Shown here: positions 9,983 to 24,837 of the stretch, piece after piece
Numbering within the stretch: the first letter of the stretch is position 1
How the letters are laid out: each line of letters begins with the position of its first letter
From: Pseudomonas entomophila
Lineage (GTDB): Bacteria; Pseudomonadota; Gammaproteobacteria; Pseudomonadales; Pseudomonadaceae
Length of the DNA stretch: 64,000 bases
Assembly (NCBI RefSeq): GCF_013523125.1
Contig: NZ_JAAMQJ010000016.1
Span: forward strand, 1-64,000
Direction of reading: 5' to 3'
Program-made: the position numbers and the translations under genes
The notes under the pieces: generated by a model
What the model saw: only the letters and a program-made list of their open reading frames with translations
What the model was told of the DNA's origin: nothing
The model's database searches: none

Positions 9983-11017
9983 CTAGTATTTGACTCGGGA
10001 AAGCGCCAAGGCGTCGGTCGGCTGCAAACGCGCCTCGCACCAAGCCTTGCTTCGCCGATAGACCCCGCATTCCAGCCATCGGTAGCTCAACCAGGAGGCT
10101 GCACCGATCAATGGCACGCAGACGGCGAACGTCAGGTACGGATCGATGCCGAACCGCTGGCTGACGAACCAGCCCGACCACAGCACCAGCACGTGGATCA
10201 GGTACACCGAGTAGGAGCAATCTCCCAACGCCTTGAGCACCTGACTGCCCTTGAAGTAGCGCTCCAGCCCGATGAAGGCCAGCACCACCAGGGCGCTCGG
10301 TACCCCCCAATGCATCAGACGCCGCGAGGCGTCGAAGTGATAGATGGCCCAGCACGCGACCGTCAGGACCGCCAGCGGCCACCACGCCCCCTGACGAATC
10401 AGCCCACGCTGATAGAGCACACCGATACCGATTCCGAGCAGGAACTCGTAGATGATGTCGTTGTTGTAGAACCGGCTCACAAGGCCCGCCCGGGCCAACC
10501 CCTCACTGACGACCAGCAAGGCGAGGCCCACCAGCACCAGGTGCAGGCGCTGACGGACCAGGAACACCAGGGAAAACAGCAGGTAGAAGAACATCTCGAA
10601 ATTCAGCGTCCAGCCCACGTTCAAGGTCGGGTACAGCCCGTATCCCCCTGGGTTTTCCGCTGGGATGAACAGCAGCGACAGCACCAGGTGCTGCCAGTCG
10701 AAGACCTGGTGAGGCATCCAGCGGCTGGCGCTGAACAACAGCAGGGCCATGAGCCCGGTGTAGAACCAATAGGCCGGCACGATGCGCAGGACGCGCAGCA
10801 GCATGAACCGTTGCGGGGCCATGGGCTTGTCGCGGGTCGACAGGTAGATCACCAGCCCACTGATGACGAAGAAGATGTCGACGCCCACCGCACCGCGCTC
10901 GGTGAAGAAGCGCCCCATGGGGCCGCTGGGCTGGAAATCGAAGAAGATCTGCATGAAGTGATGGCACACCACGACCCAGGCGGCGAATGCCCGGAGAGCC
11001 TGAAGCGAATACAGCAT
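9983..11017 (-). CDS. Acyltransferase 3 family membrane protein
   Basis: This 344-aa integral membrane O-acyltransferase probably acetylates an exopolysaccharide, O-antigen or other envelope sugar. It starts MLYSLQALRAFAAWVVVCHH, the family signature (xLRAxAxxxVVxxH), and has about ten hydrophobic segments, including FFVISGLVIY. The acceptor cannot be deduced because no polysaccharide genes are adjacent. GGGA six bases upstream supports the start. Confidence 0.85.
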   Translation of the reverse strand: MLYSLQALRAFAAWVVVCHHFMQIFFDFQPSGPMGRFFTERGAVGVDIFFVISGLVIYLSTRDKPMAPQRFMLLRVLRIVPAYWFYTGLMALLLFSASRWMPHQVFDWQHLVLSLLFIPAENPGGYGLYPTLNVGWTLNFEMFFYLLFSLVFLVRQRLHLVLVGLALLVVSEGLARAGLVSRFYNNDIIYEFLLGIGIGVLYQRGLIRQGAWWPLAVLTVACWAIYHFDASRRLMHWGVPSALVVLAFIGLERYFKGSQVLKALGDCSYSVYLIHVLVLWSGWFVSQRFGIDPYLTFAVCVPLIGAASWLSYRWLECGVYRRSKAWCEARLQPTDALALSRVKY

Positions 11018-11134
11018 GAAATGTCCCGTTGAGGTCGGTGCATTCAGGCCTTCTCTGGCGCTGTTCCTACCGACGCCAGAGAGGCCGCCCGCCTCTAGGG
11101 ACTCTGCCTTGCCCGAAAAGCTCCCCCGGACCGA

Positions 11135-13435
11135 TCAAAGGTTCTCGTAGCGGTTCATGTCCAGCACCCCTGCCTCCAATGGCGCGACCTCCTTGATGTA
11201 GCGATCCATGTCGTGAAAATAGCGCCAGAACTCGGGGTGACTGCGGCGGATGCCCCAGCGCTCGACGATGCGCTCGAACCGGCCGGCATCGTCCCGTGCT
11301 GCCTCCATGGCCTCGACGAAGGCCGGCACCTGGTCGGCAGGCACGTTGAACATGAAGTTGGGGTAACTGCTCATGACGCCAGGGTAGATCGTCAGGGTAT
11401 CCAGCGCTGGCTGGTAGCGGTAGCTCTCGCCCAGCAGGAACGCCACGTTGGTGTGCGCGCGGTTGCGCAGCAGGCTGTAGACCTCACGCTGGCCGCCCTG
11501 CCCCTCGACGCGCAGCAAGGTGGCCTCCGGCAGTCGCTCGATGACCTTGAGCCCACCGGCTGGTCGCGATGCCAGGCGGCTCAGCGCCTGCTCGGCGTAC
11601 TGGAAATCCTTGCCGATGCCAGGCCGGTAGCACGCCGCACCCAGGCACCGGTTGATCGGGTCGGGCGAGGCGTCGATGGCCGCGTAACGCTGCAGCAGCT
11701 GCATGCCGAAGTCGCGACGTGGATCCTGGGCTCGCAGGTGCAGTGCGCTCGGCGTCTGGGTGTCGATGCCCTCGTAGTCGAACAGCCTCTTCACCTTGCC
11801 GCCGTCCTGGTACCAGTCGCTGAACATGTCGGCACGGCTCGTGGCCGGCATCAGGCGCAGGAAGTTGACCTCGGCGCCGTTGCGGATCAGGTCGAAGTAC
11901 AAGCGCGTCTGCAACTGGTGCGATACGTTGCCGAACACGTCGAAGTTGACCGCCAGCTGATAGTACGTGCGCTCGAGCAGCGGATAGTCGAACAGCCAGA
12001 AGGTTTGCGGCACGTCACCGATCAGCCCCTTGGTCACCGAGGCGCTGTCGAAATGCCGGAAGATGCTCAGCAAGGCATCCTCGTTGCCTCGCCACAAGGT
12101 GTTCCAGTCCGGTGCAGGCAGCGTGGCATAGGTGTCGCGGCGCAGTGCCTCGTAGGCGTTGCGCTTGTCACGGTAGGCCAGCCACAGCGACAGCACGCTG
12201 GTGACGTTGTCGATCTGCCCAGGCATGGCCAGCAGGGGCGTCGCCTGGGACCGGTAGCGGGCATCGGTGACGTACTGGTCCTGGTTCGGGTCCTGGAACA
12301 GCACCCAGAAGTTGTCGCGGATCACGTCGGTCGCGATCTGCCCACGGCAGACCGGCCCGCGGATGAACGTGCGCACGAAGTACTCGGCGTTGTCGAGCAT
12401 GAACTGGTAGCGCGCCCGCGCCGGAATCGCGGCGAAGGTTTCGAACGGGTTGGCGCGGCGCTGCCGCCCGTACCCCGGCACACTGTCGACCTGCCAGTCG
12501 CCGGCGTAGAACAACGCCTCGACCCGCGCCAGCTTGGCCGGACTCATCGGGTAGGTGATGTGCGTCTTGTGCACGATCACGCCCTGGACCGGTCGCAGCC
12601 GGTAGTAGAACGTGGTGCCGGGTGCGTCGTTGGGCCGTCGCGTGGCGATGGGATCGACCGGCTGGCCACTGGGCGTGCGCGAACGGACCCACTGGAAGAA
12701 ATGGCCGGGTTCACCGCCCTCGAAATGCACGTGCGCCAGGAACAGGTGCTCGTAGAGCCAACGCGCCGCCAACGCCTCGCGGGCACCAGGGCGGTTGAAC
12801 AGGCCTTCCCATTGCGCGATCTGCCGGGCCTCGATGGCACTGGGCGCGATGGCATCGTGGTCGATCGGTGCCCCGGCGGCCAGCCAGCGCTGCAAGGTCT
12901 GGTACTCGGCGTCGCTCAGACCGGTGACGGCCAGGGGCATGCCCTGCCGCGGGTGGGAGGCGACGTAACCGTCGAACTCCACCGGCATCGGGCACATGTT
13001 CTCCCGGTTCAGCCCCAGTGCGATGTCATCGGGGATCTTGGCATTGGGGGTCAGGGGCGTCTGGTGTCCGAGCTCGAGCATCCGCGCCATCAATGCCGCC
13101 TGGCTACCCTGGGCGTCGAGCACCGAATAGAATCCCTTGCGCCGCCAGGCCTCTTCACCGTGGGCGTCCTCGAACAACCGCGTGGTCGGCGCCGCCTGGC
13201 TACGCTCGCCCTGGTAGACCGGCATTTTCGACGCGCCGCGCTCGACGCCCTCGGCGCTCCCCAGGTTCAGCTGACACGCCGCGTCGTTGCAGGCATGGCA
13301 CGCCACGCACTTCTCGGTGAAGATCGGTTGAATGTCGCGGGTGTAGGAAATGGTGGGACTCGATTGAGGGGCTTGTCCGAATGCGGCGCCGCTGAGCAGG
13401 GTTGCCAGCGCAAGAACAAGTAAACGGTGCGCCAT
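11135..13435 (-). CDS. cti: Periplasmic cis/trans fatty acid isomerase
   Basis: Cti converts cis-unsaturated fatty acids of membrane phospholipids to trans isomers directly in the membrane, a fast response to solvents and heat. The 766-aa protein starts with a Sec signal peptide (MAHRLLVLALATLLSGAAFG), and the mature N-terminus carries a c-type haem site, CVACH at 43-47, as in known Cti. The open frame runs upstream into antisense of metH, but the signal peptide fixes the start at 13435. It is transcribed divergently from metH. Confidence 0.94.
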   Translation of the reverse strand: MAHRLLVLALATLLSGAAFGQAPQSSPTISYTRDIQPIFTEKCVACHACNDAACQLNLGSAEGVERGASKMPVYQGERSQAAPTTRLFEDAHGEEAWRRKGFYSVLDAQGSQAALMARMLELGHQTPLTPNAKIPDDIALGLNRENMCPMPVEFDGYVASHPRQGMPLAVTGLSDAEYQTLQRWLAAGAPIDHDAIAPSAIEARQIAQWEGLFNRPGAREALAARWLYEHLFLAHVHFEGGEPGHFFQWVRSRTPSGQPVDPIATRRPNDAPGTTFYYRLRPVQGVIVHKTHITYPMSPAKLARVEALFYAGDWQVDSVPGYGRQRRANPFETFAAIPARARYQFMLDNAEYFVRTFIRGPVCRGQIATDVIRDNFWVLFQDPNQDQYVTDARYRSQATPLLAMPGQIDNVTSVLSLWLAYRDKRNAYEALRRDTYATLPAPDWNTLWRGNEDALLSIFRHFDSASVTKGLIGDVPQTFWLFDYPLLERTYYQLAVNFDVFGNVSHQLQTRLYFDLIRNGAEVNFLRLMPATSRADMFSDWYQDGGKVKRLFDYEGIDTQTPSALHLRAQDPRRDFGMQLLQRYAAIDASPDPINRCLGAACYRPGIGKDFQYAEQALSRLASRPAGGLKVIERLPEATLLRVEGQGGQREVYSLLRNRAHTNVAFLLGESYRYQPALDTLTIYPGVMSSYPNFMFNVPADQVPAFVEAMEAARDDAGRFERIVERWGIRRSHPEFWRYFHDMDRYIKEVAPLEAGVLDMNRYENL

Positions 13436-13554
13436 GGGCCGGCATCCTGTTGAAAAAAAGATTATGACGGTAGAAAAGACTCTGGATGACAGCGGTCGAA
13501 CATGAGCGCAATTCATACAAAGGCGCGGAGCGTCTAAAAACCGCGCACCTTTGT

Positions 13555-13560
13555 TATGAT
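13555..13560 (+). promoter_or_regulatory. Putative metH -10 element
   Basis: TATGAT lies 38 bases before the metH ATG; 17 bases upstream there is only a weak -35 (GTCTAA). The implied leader of about 30 nt is too short for a cobalamin or SAH riboswitch. Confidence 0.4.
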
Positions 13561-13597
13561 CCGCCCCCTCTGATATTTGCCCGACCAGGTAGTTCCC

Positions 13598-17305
<3,708 letters not shown>

Positions 17306-17430
17306 CTAGCGTCAGGAATGACAGGAGCTGCACGGTGTATCGAGGGGGCTCTATGGCCCCTTCAGACCCGATCGCGACACTAGGGCCGCTCACCGTAGTT
17401 ACATCGCAGTAGTACAGGCGATCACGGACC

Positions 17431-17502
17431 TGTGGGAGCGGGCTTGCCCGCGATGCAGGCGGCGACGGTCCGGACGCCATCGCGGGCAAGCCCGCTCTCA
17501 CA
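17431..17502. repeat. REP-type inverted repeat pair
   Basis: TGTGGGAGCGGGCTTGCCCG and CGCGGGCAAGCCCGCTCTCA face each other across a spacer that is nearly identical to the spacer of the pair at 3821-3886, suggesting recent spread of one composite unit. Confidence 0.8.
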
Positions 17503-17562
17503 AAGGGTTTGCGTTGATCTGTCAGCCAATCGTGCAGTCCAGCCCGTGCGCCACGCCTTCGC

Positions 17563-17670
17563 TCAATTCAACCAGTACACCACTGCCACCACCACCAGTA
17601 CGATCAAACACACGATCGCCCACGTATCGACACTGGCTCCAGGCTTGCGCATCTTGGTCGGATGTCCCAT
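17563..17670 (-). CDS. 35-aa single-pass membrane protein
   Basis: This is a tiny ORF encoding a polar head (MGHPTKMRKPGASVDTW) followed by one strong transmembrane helix (AIVCLIVLVVVAVVYWLN). The basic N-terminus predicts an N-in orientation. GAGAGG lies immediately upstream of the ATG. The sharp polar/hydrophobic partition and the isolated position argue for a real small membrane protein. No function is known to me. Confidence 0.6.
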   Translation of the reverse strand: MGHPTKMRKPGASVDTWAIVCLIVLVVVAVVYWLN

Positions 17671-17909
17671 GGCATTGCCTCTCGTGATTGTATGAATGCA
17701 TGCCCCTGGGAGTTAAGTTCAACAATGCCCACTTCTCAAGCAAGGTCTTTTGAGGTGGAGAAAGCTGCACGCTACACGCTACGGCGACCTTCTCACCTGA
17801 ACCTTACCCACAAGCCCCGACGATCTGCCTGCAACTTGCAGCTAGCCACTTGCAACTCGCTCGCCCCTCCCTTAGTCCTGAAGGTTCTTTCCATATACCA
17901 AAACATCCC

Positions 17910-17938
17910 TTTAGCGCATATCCGCAAAATGCTATCTT
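17910..17938 (+). promoter_or_regulatory. Putative cysI promoter
   Basis: TTTAGC (17910-17915), a 17-base spacer and TATCTT (17933-17938) form a plausible sigma-70 promoter about 70 bases ahead of cysI. A CysB site is expected for this gene class but I cannot define one by eye. Confidence 0.4.
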
Positions 17939-18008
17939 CCCGCCGCTCCGAACGGGAGTGCGCGGCCGTGCGCGCGATTAGCTGCCTGCAGCCTGAGACA
18001 GGACTTTT

Positions 18009-19644
<1,636 letters not shown>

Positions 19645-19661
<17 letters not shown>

Positions 19662-20139
19662 GCACCAGCAGATCGTCGACGAAACCTGGCACCTGCTGCC
19701 CAAGGAGGCCTCGTTCGACGAGCTGACCAATTGCGACGACTACATCGTGCCGTTGCAGCTGTGGCGCGACCACGGCCACGCCCTGAAAGCCCGTGACGGC
19801 GGCCTCGGCATCTGGCTGGACAGCGACGAACAGGCCGAGGAGATCGGCGATGACGTGCACCACTTCCAGGTCATCGCCCTGAACTTCCCGGCCTTCACGG
19901 ACGGACGCAGCTACTCCAACGCCCGCCTATTGCGCGACCGTTATCAGTACAAGGGCGAGTTGCGCGCCATCGGCGACGTGTTGCGCGACCAGTTGTTCTA
20001 CATGGCGCGCTGCGGGTTCGATGCGTTCGCGATACGCGCCGACAAGGATCCGGAGGCCGCGCTCGAAGGGTTGAAGGATTTCTCGGTGACCTACCAGGCC
20101 GCGACCGACGAGCCTTTGCCTCTGTTCCGTCGTCGCTGA
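19645..20139 (+). CDS. DUF934 domain protein associated with CysI
   Basis: This 164-aa soluble protein is the usual downstream partner of Pseudomonas cysI. Its Shine-Dalgarno AAGGAG lies inside the end of cysI and the genes overlap by 17 bases, so translation is coupled. Family features include FPAFTDGRSYSNARLLRDR and YKGELRAIGDVLRDQ. Its biochemical role is unproven; a helper of sulfite reduction is inferred from constant linkage. Confidence 0.88.
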
Positions 20140-20144
20140 CATGA

Positions 20145-20172
20145 CCCTGGGGCCGCCACCGTGGCCCCAGGG
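20145..20172. terminator. Strong hairpin after the cysI-DUF934 operon
   Basis: CCCTGGGGCC and GGCCCCAGGG form a perfect 10-bp stem with an 8-base loop, starting five bases after the DUF934 stop. There is no T-tract, so it may terminate inefficiently or protect the mRNA end. Confidence 0.5.
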
Positions 20173-20291
20173 CTGCCGCCTCGAGCGCCCGCTGACGGCA
20201 GAGGCCACGCCTATCCAGACACGCCTCCAACGGCTTCAGCGTTTCGCGCCAGCGCAGCACGCACGACGCTGCGCCGAAGCAGCGACGGGGC

Positions 20292-23200
20292 TCAGCGTGG
20301 GGCCTGCTCTAGTTCCTCCAGCGTCAGTGTCAGCAACAGCCTGTGCTCGGCCTGCTGGCGCTCGCCAGCCAGCTGCTCGGCCTTGTCCAGATAGGCCTGC
20401 TCGCCGAACAGCGTGCTCCAGCCCTCGAGCCCTTCGAGCCGCAGGTGAAACGGCCTGTTCATCTCTTCGATCAGATGCCCGAAACGCTGGCGCAGATGGT
20501 CTACCCAGAAATCGCGTTGCACCAGGGATTCTGCGACCGCACGGTGGGTCTCGGTGGCCAGGATGGTCGTACGTGCCAGATTGATATCGGACGCAGTGAC
20601 TCGGCTGTGCGAGCCGAAATACATGTAGTCTGGCTGCTCGGGCAATCCGAGCGGTCCGGCCAGGTAGACCCGGTAAGCCATGATGACTTCGGTGTCGTCC
20701 ACGGGCCGTGGCGAGGGCTCGCTTCGCAGCCTTTGGATATGAGCGGCCGCCATGCGGTCCACTTCGTCGAGTCGATACAGCGAGCGCCCCAGCCTCAGCA
20801 GCGCTCGCGTGGCCAGCGCCCCGGTCTGACCCTGCGTACACTCGGCCACGAGGGTATGCACCTCCAGCTGACTGAGAATGAGCAGTGCGCGGTCAGCGCA
20901 TGTGCGAGGGCCGGCGGCCTGTTGGAACAGCGCTTCCCTGACCTGGCTGTCACGTTCGCAGGCACGCAGGATACGCCACACGCGCGCGCAACCGCTTCGG
21001 TTGTCGCTTGAACTCATTGGACTGGCCCAGATCGGCGAAAAAGCGCAGCAGGTCTTCGCTGCCTGGCTCAGCCTCCAGCCTGTCCCAGATGCCCTGGTGC
21101 TCGGCACGCTCCCTGCCTGACCAGTCGCCCAGCCAGTGATCGCGCGCGGTTGCATTGACAGGCACATGGGCCTGGACACTATCCGGAGCCTCGGACGTGG
21201 CCTGTCCCTCCTGGCTGGCTCGATTGATCTCGACCATGCTGGCGCTGTCGAGCGGGTTGTCGTGCATGAACAGACGCCGCAGGGAAAATTGCGACCATGA
21301 CGTGCGCAACTGCTGAATGGCGTTGTCACGCAGGTCGACCTGCTCGACGAAGGGCCGCTGTCGTGGCCAGGTGGGCATCTGTGCGGTCAAGGTATCGCGC
21401 AACGACACATCGCGCAGGTTGCGCAGGGCAGCAAGGCTGGGCATGACCCCCAGCGGATTGCCGCTCAGCTCAAGGCGATGGAGCTGGGCCAGCAGGGCGA
21501 TCCGCCGGTCGCTTTCGGCGTCCCAGACGATCCGGTTGTTCCCCAGCCTCAGCTCCCTCAGGTGCACCAGCGTGTCGAGCCCCTCGGGCAAACGCGTCAA
21601 CCGGTTATGGCGTACATCCAGTATTCGCAGGTTCGTGAAGCGACTCAGGAACGAGGGAGGGAGCTGGGTCAGGCCCATGTCACGCAGTACCAGCTCGTGC
21701 ACATGCCCGAAGTCGACGCTCTCTGGCAACGCCGGCAGACCACCGACGCGTTCGCCTTCGATGACCAGCCGTGCCCCATCGTAACCGCCACGCTTGCGTC
21801 GCCAGCAGCGACGAATGCGCGCGGCCACCTCATGCCGCCGAAGGGCTTGAAGCGAGGTGCCAGGCTCGGCCTGCCAGGCCTCGAGGGCCGCACGCAGGGT
21901 GGCCAGTTGCTGGTGCAGTTCATGCAGGTAGTTCCAGGGGTCGATGCCCCGCCCGCGCAGTTCGTGCAGAAACGCGTCGACGTCCGCCGTGGAAAACGTA
22001 GGGTAAAGCTGGCGCAAGCCGCGGCCGAACGCTTGCTGACTGCTTTCACCCCGTCCACTCAACGGATACCCGACGCGTCCGTCGCCGAGCCGCGACGGCG
22101 ACCTGAGCCTCTGGCGCTCGGTCACCAGGCCAAGCGCTCGTGCCGCGTCGAGACGTGACCGGCTGGCCTGCTCGGCCAGACGCTCACCCAGCTCTGGCGC
22201 CGTCAGATCGGCCTTGCCGAGCAACAGCTTCTGCAAGGGGTCGAGCCTCAGCAAGAGCGCCTCGTTCAACGTGCCATCCTGGCGACTGCCCGGCACGAGG
22301 CCGCCCAGGGCATCCACACACGCGTACCGGCCCTGCTTGCTGACGATCACCTTCGCCTCGGCGTCGACCGTCGCGGTCGACTGGGCAATCACGGCGCCAT
22401 GCGGCGCGTCCTGACGAATCTCTATCCGTATGCCTTCCGGCCACGGCGCCACCGCCTCGATGAGGCCCAATGCCAACCTTTCCGTGTCCTGCCCCGCCAT
22501 CTGGAGGATCAGCAGCCCTGCGCACGCACGGTCCAGACGCGCATCGTGCAGCGCCCAACGCGCTTGCTGGGCCAGCGCCAACGGCACACGTCGCTCGTCC
22601 ATCAGGCGCTGCACCTGTGCCTGGGTCGCATGTTCGACCCGTTCATTGGCGCATCGCGGCGTCAGCCCTGGGAAGTCACGCCGGAGCACCTGTGCGGCAG
22701 CCTGCACCACCGGTTGGCTCGCGGCTATCTGCGCTTCGAGCGCAGCACCTCGCTCGTCGGGGAATCGAAGGTGCACGTCATACCGGTGCAACGCGTCACG
22801 CAGCCGCGCAGGTGCCGGTGCATTTTCCAGGTGCAGGCCGCGAAGCTGATCCTCGGTCATGCCGGTGACACGCACTGCGAAGCGCACCGCCTCGTCGCTG
22901 GCCCGGGCCGCCTCGCTGTCGAGGCGGCGCACCAGTTCACCGACATCGCTCCACGCCTGGGGCTGCTCCAGCGCATGCCGCCAGCCACCCGCCACATTGC
23001 CCTCCACCGGTGGCGAATAGGCACCCTTGCGCCGGGGGTGGACGACTCGCCAGTGCGCCTGCTCGTGCGAACGCTCGAGCCTTAGCAGGCCCGCCTGCGT
23101 GCTCACATGACGCACATGCAAGTGGTGTGGCGCCGCTTCGGCCCCCTGAATGGCATAGCCGGGAAGGCTCGGATCAAGCAGGCGCAGCGCGCCAGAGTCG

Positions 23201-24624
23201 CCAACGACAGGAGCGAGGTCATCCACGAAACGCACGCGCTGGGCCACTCGCGCCACGGCGACAGAGGCACCTGCGATCAGCGCATTGCTCACGAGGCTCT
23301 CGGCGACGTTGAACAGGTGCGACATGGCCGCCTCACGATCACCCAGCGCCCAGTCCTCGTAGCCTTCGTACACGTCCCTGGCCAACTGGACGGCCGCGAC
23401 GCCCAGCATCACCACGCCCATCCCTGGCACGAACAGGCTGGCCAGCCCCAGCAGATCGAGCCCGGCGTCGACATAGCTCTCCAGTCGAGCGGCGCGGGCC
23501 TTGCGGTCTTCTTCACCGGTCGGCACGGCCAGCACCTTGGCGTCGGCCAGGATTGCAGCGACCTGCCGCTGGCGCAAGTGAACGAACGCATTGCCGGCGA
23601 TCGCTTCATGCCTGCCATCGATCTCGGCAGGCGTACTGGACGTCTCCTCGCGCAACAGGCGCGCCAGCGTACGGCCGAATGCCAGTTGATCCTCCTTGCC
23701 CAGCAACTGCTCGAAGAACGCCGAATAGCCTGGTACCGCAAGGCGTCCGGCCAGGGCGATCGACAGTGCACGCCAGGAGGCATGCATGGACACGGTAGCG
23801 ATGGGATCGCCTGGTATCCAGGCGATGATGGCCTCCAGGCGGGCGTCTGGCGAGGCATCCGATCGAACCTCGATGGCCAGCACACCGTTGATCCGCTTAC
23901 CCAGTACCCGTATCTCGTGTGCCTTCAGTACGCAGGCGTCAGGCGGCACCACGGGCGTGGATGCCGCCCACGCCAACAAGCGTCGGTAGTTGTCCTGATC
24001 GAGGCCACCGCGTAGCCGGGCCAGGCAGGCATCCGCGACGAGGGCTGTTCGGAAAGCCTCCTCCAGCACTTGCTCGACGCCCTCTCGCGCGGCGCCCTGG
24101 GGCGTCAACACCGCCTTGATCTGACGCTGGTACTGACCACCGATGTCCAGCGTTCGACACAAGTGCGCGAAGCGCTCAGGCTTCAAGGCAACAGGCTGGC
24201 GGGCCGCATCGACGATCTGGGTCTCGGACGAGAAGGCAGCCGAGGCCGTTTCGCTGGCCTCGAAGTTGTGCAAGGCCGCCGCCAGCAGGCTCTGCTGGCT
24301 GACATGACGTTTGTAGGTCTGCGCCAGACCGAGGCTGGCACTGGCCTCGGGCAGGTAAGCCACCACGTTGATCTGGCTGGTACGCACGTCCAGCTGGCAT
24401 TCGAGCTCACGCTTGAGCACCGGCGCCAGCAAGGCCTCGGCGAACACCGGCAAGGCGGGAATGGCCGCGAGTACCTGCCGTGCCCGAGTATGGGCCCGCT
24501 GCTGCGCAAGCAGGTGCGTGCGCAGGGCGGCGCGCTGCTCGGCCGAGGCCGACCGAAACCAGGCGGGCAATTGACGGGCGATCAGGGTATCGATACTGGT
24601 GGCCGGGGCAAGATGGTCGGACAT
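20292..24624 (-). pseudogene. DUF6543-LRR-NEL E3 ubiquitin-ligase effector, frameshifted
   Basis: This is a large effector-type gene of about 1,440 codons. The N-terminal DUF6543 (dermonecrotic-toxin-like) region begins MSDHLAPATSIDTLIARQLP. Leucine-rich repeats follow (for example LRILDVRHNRLTRLPEGLD and LRELRLGNNRI), then a NEL-type E3 ligase domain whose catalytic Cys is in PRTCADR (Cys codon 20898-20900). Translation from 24624 (GAGAGG upstream) stops at 20950, in the middle of the NEL domain. The rest of the domain continues in another frame to 20292. The junction is a GC dinucleotide run at 20981-20989. As written, the product loses the catalytic Cys. It may be a true pseudogene, a slippage-controlled gene or a sequencing error. 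Confidence 0.85.
20981..20989. repeat. CG dinucleotide run at the frameshift in the NEL gene
   Basis: CGCGCGCGC sits exactly where the reading frame of the NEL domain shifts. Adding one GC unit on the coding strand would join RLRAR to VWRILRACERD and restore the family sequence. Confidence 0.75.
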
Positions 24625-24837
24625 GGCGAAGCCTCTCATGTACAAGGAGAGCCGAGTCTGGGCAGCCCTTTCCGGGCCCGGGCGGTAGCTATGTCTGGAG
24701 TGCCCTCGCGCCCGATCGTCACGCCTCGGGCGCACCGCTGCGCGCAGCGATGAAACCCGCGAAGGCTTTTGCTTTCGTATGCATCCCGGGCCGGTAATCA
24801 CGACCCTTTTCTGCTACCGTAGACAGCCTTATGCCAT

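Larger units (their letters stand above)
17306..18008. other. Intergenic region before cysI
   Basis: About 700 bases separate metH and cysI. They hold a diverged copy of the GC-rich dispersed repeat (about 17345-17375, reverse), a REP pair (17431-17502), a 35-aa membrane ORF on the minus strand (17563-17670) and the likely cysI promoter (17910-17938). The remainder shows nothing recognisable. Confidence 0.6.

Noticed and set aside
13436..13597. Possible SAH or cobalamin riboswitch ahead of metH
   Set aside because: The space between the best -10 and the start codon is only about 35 bases, and no conserved core is seen.
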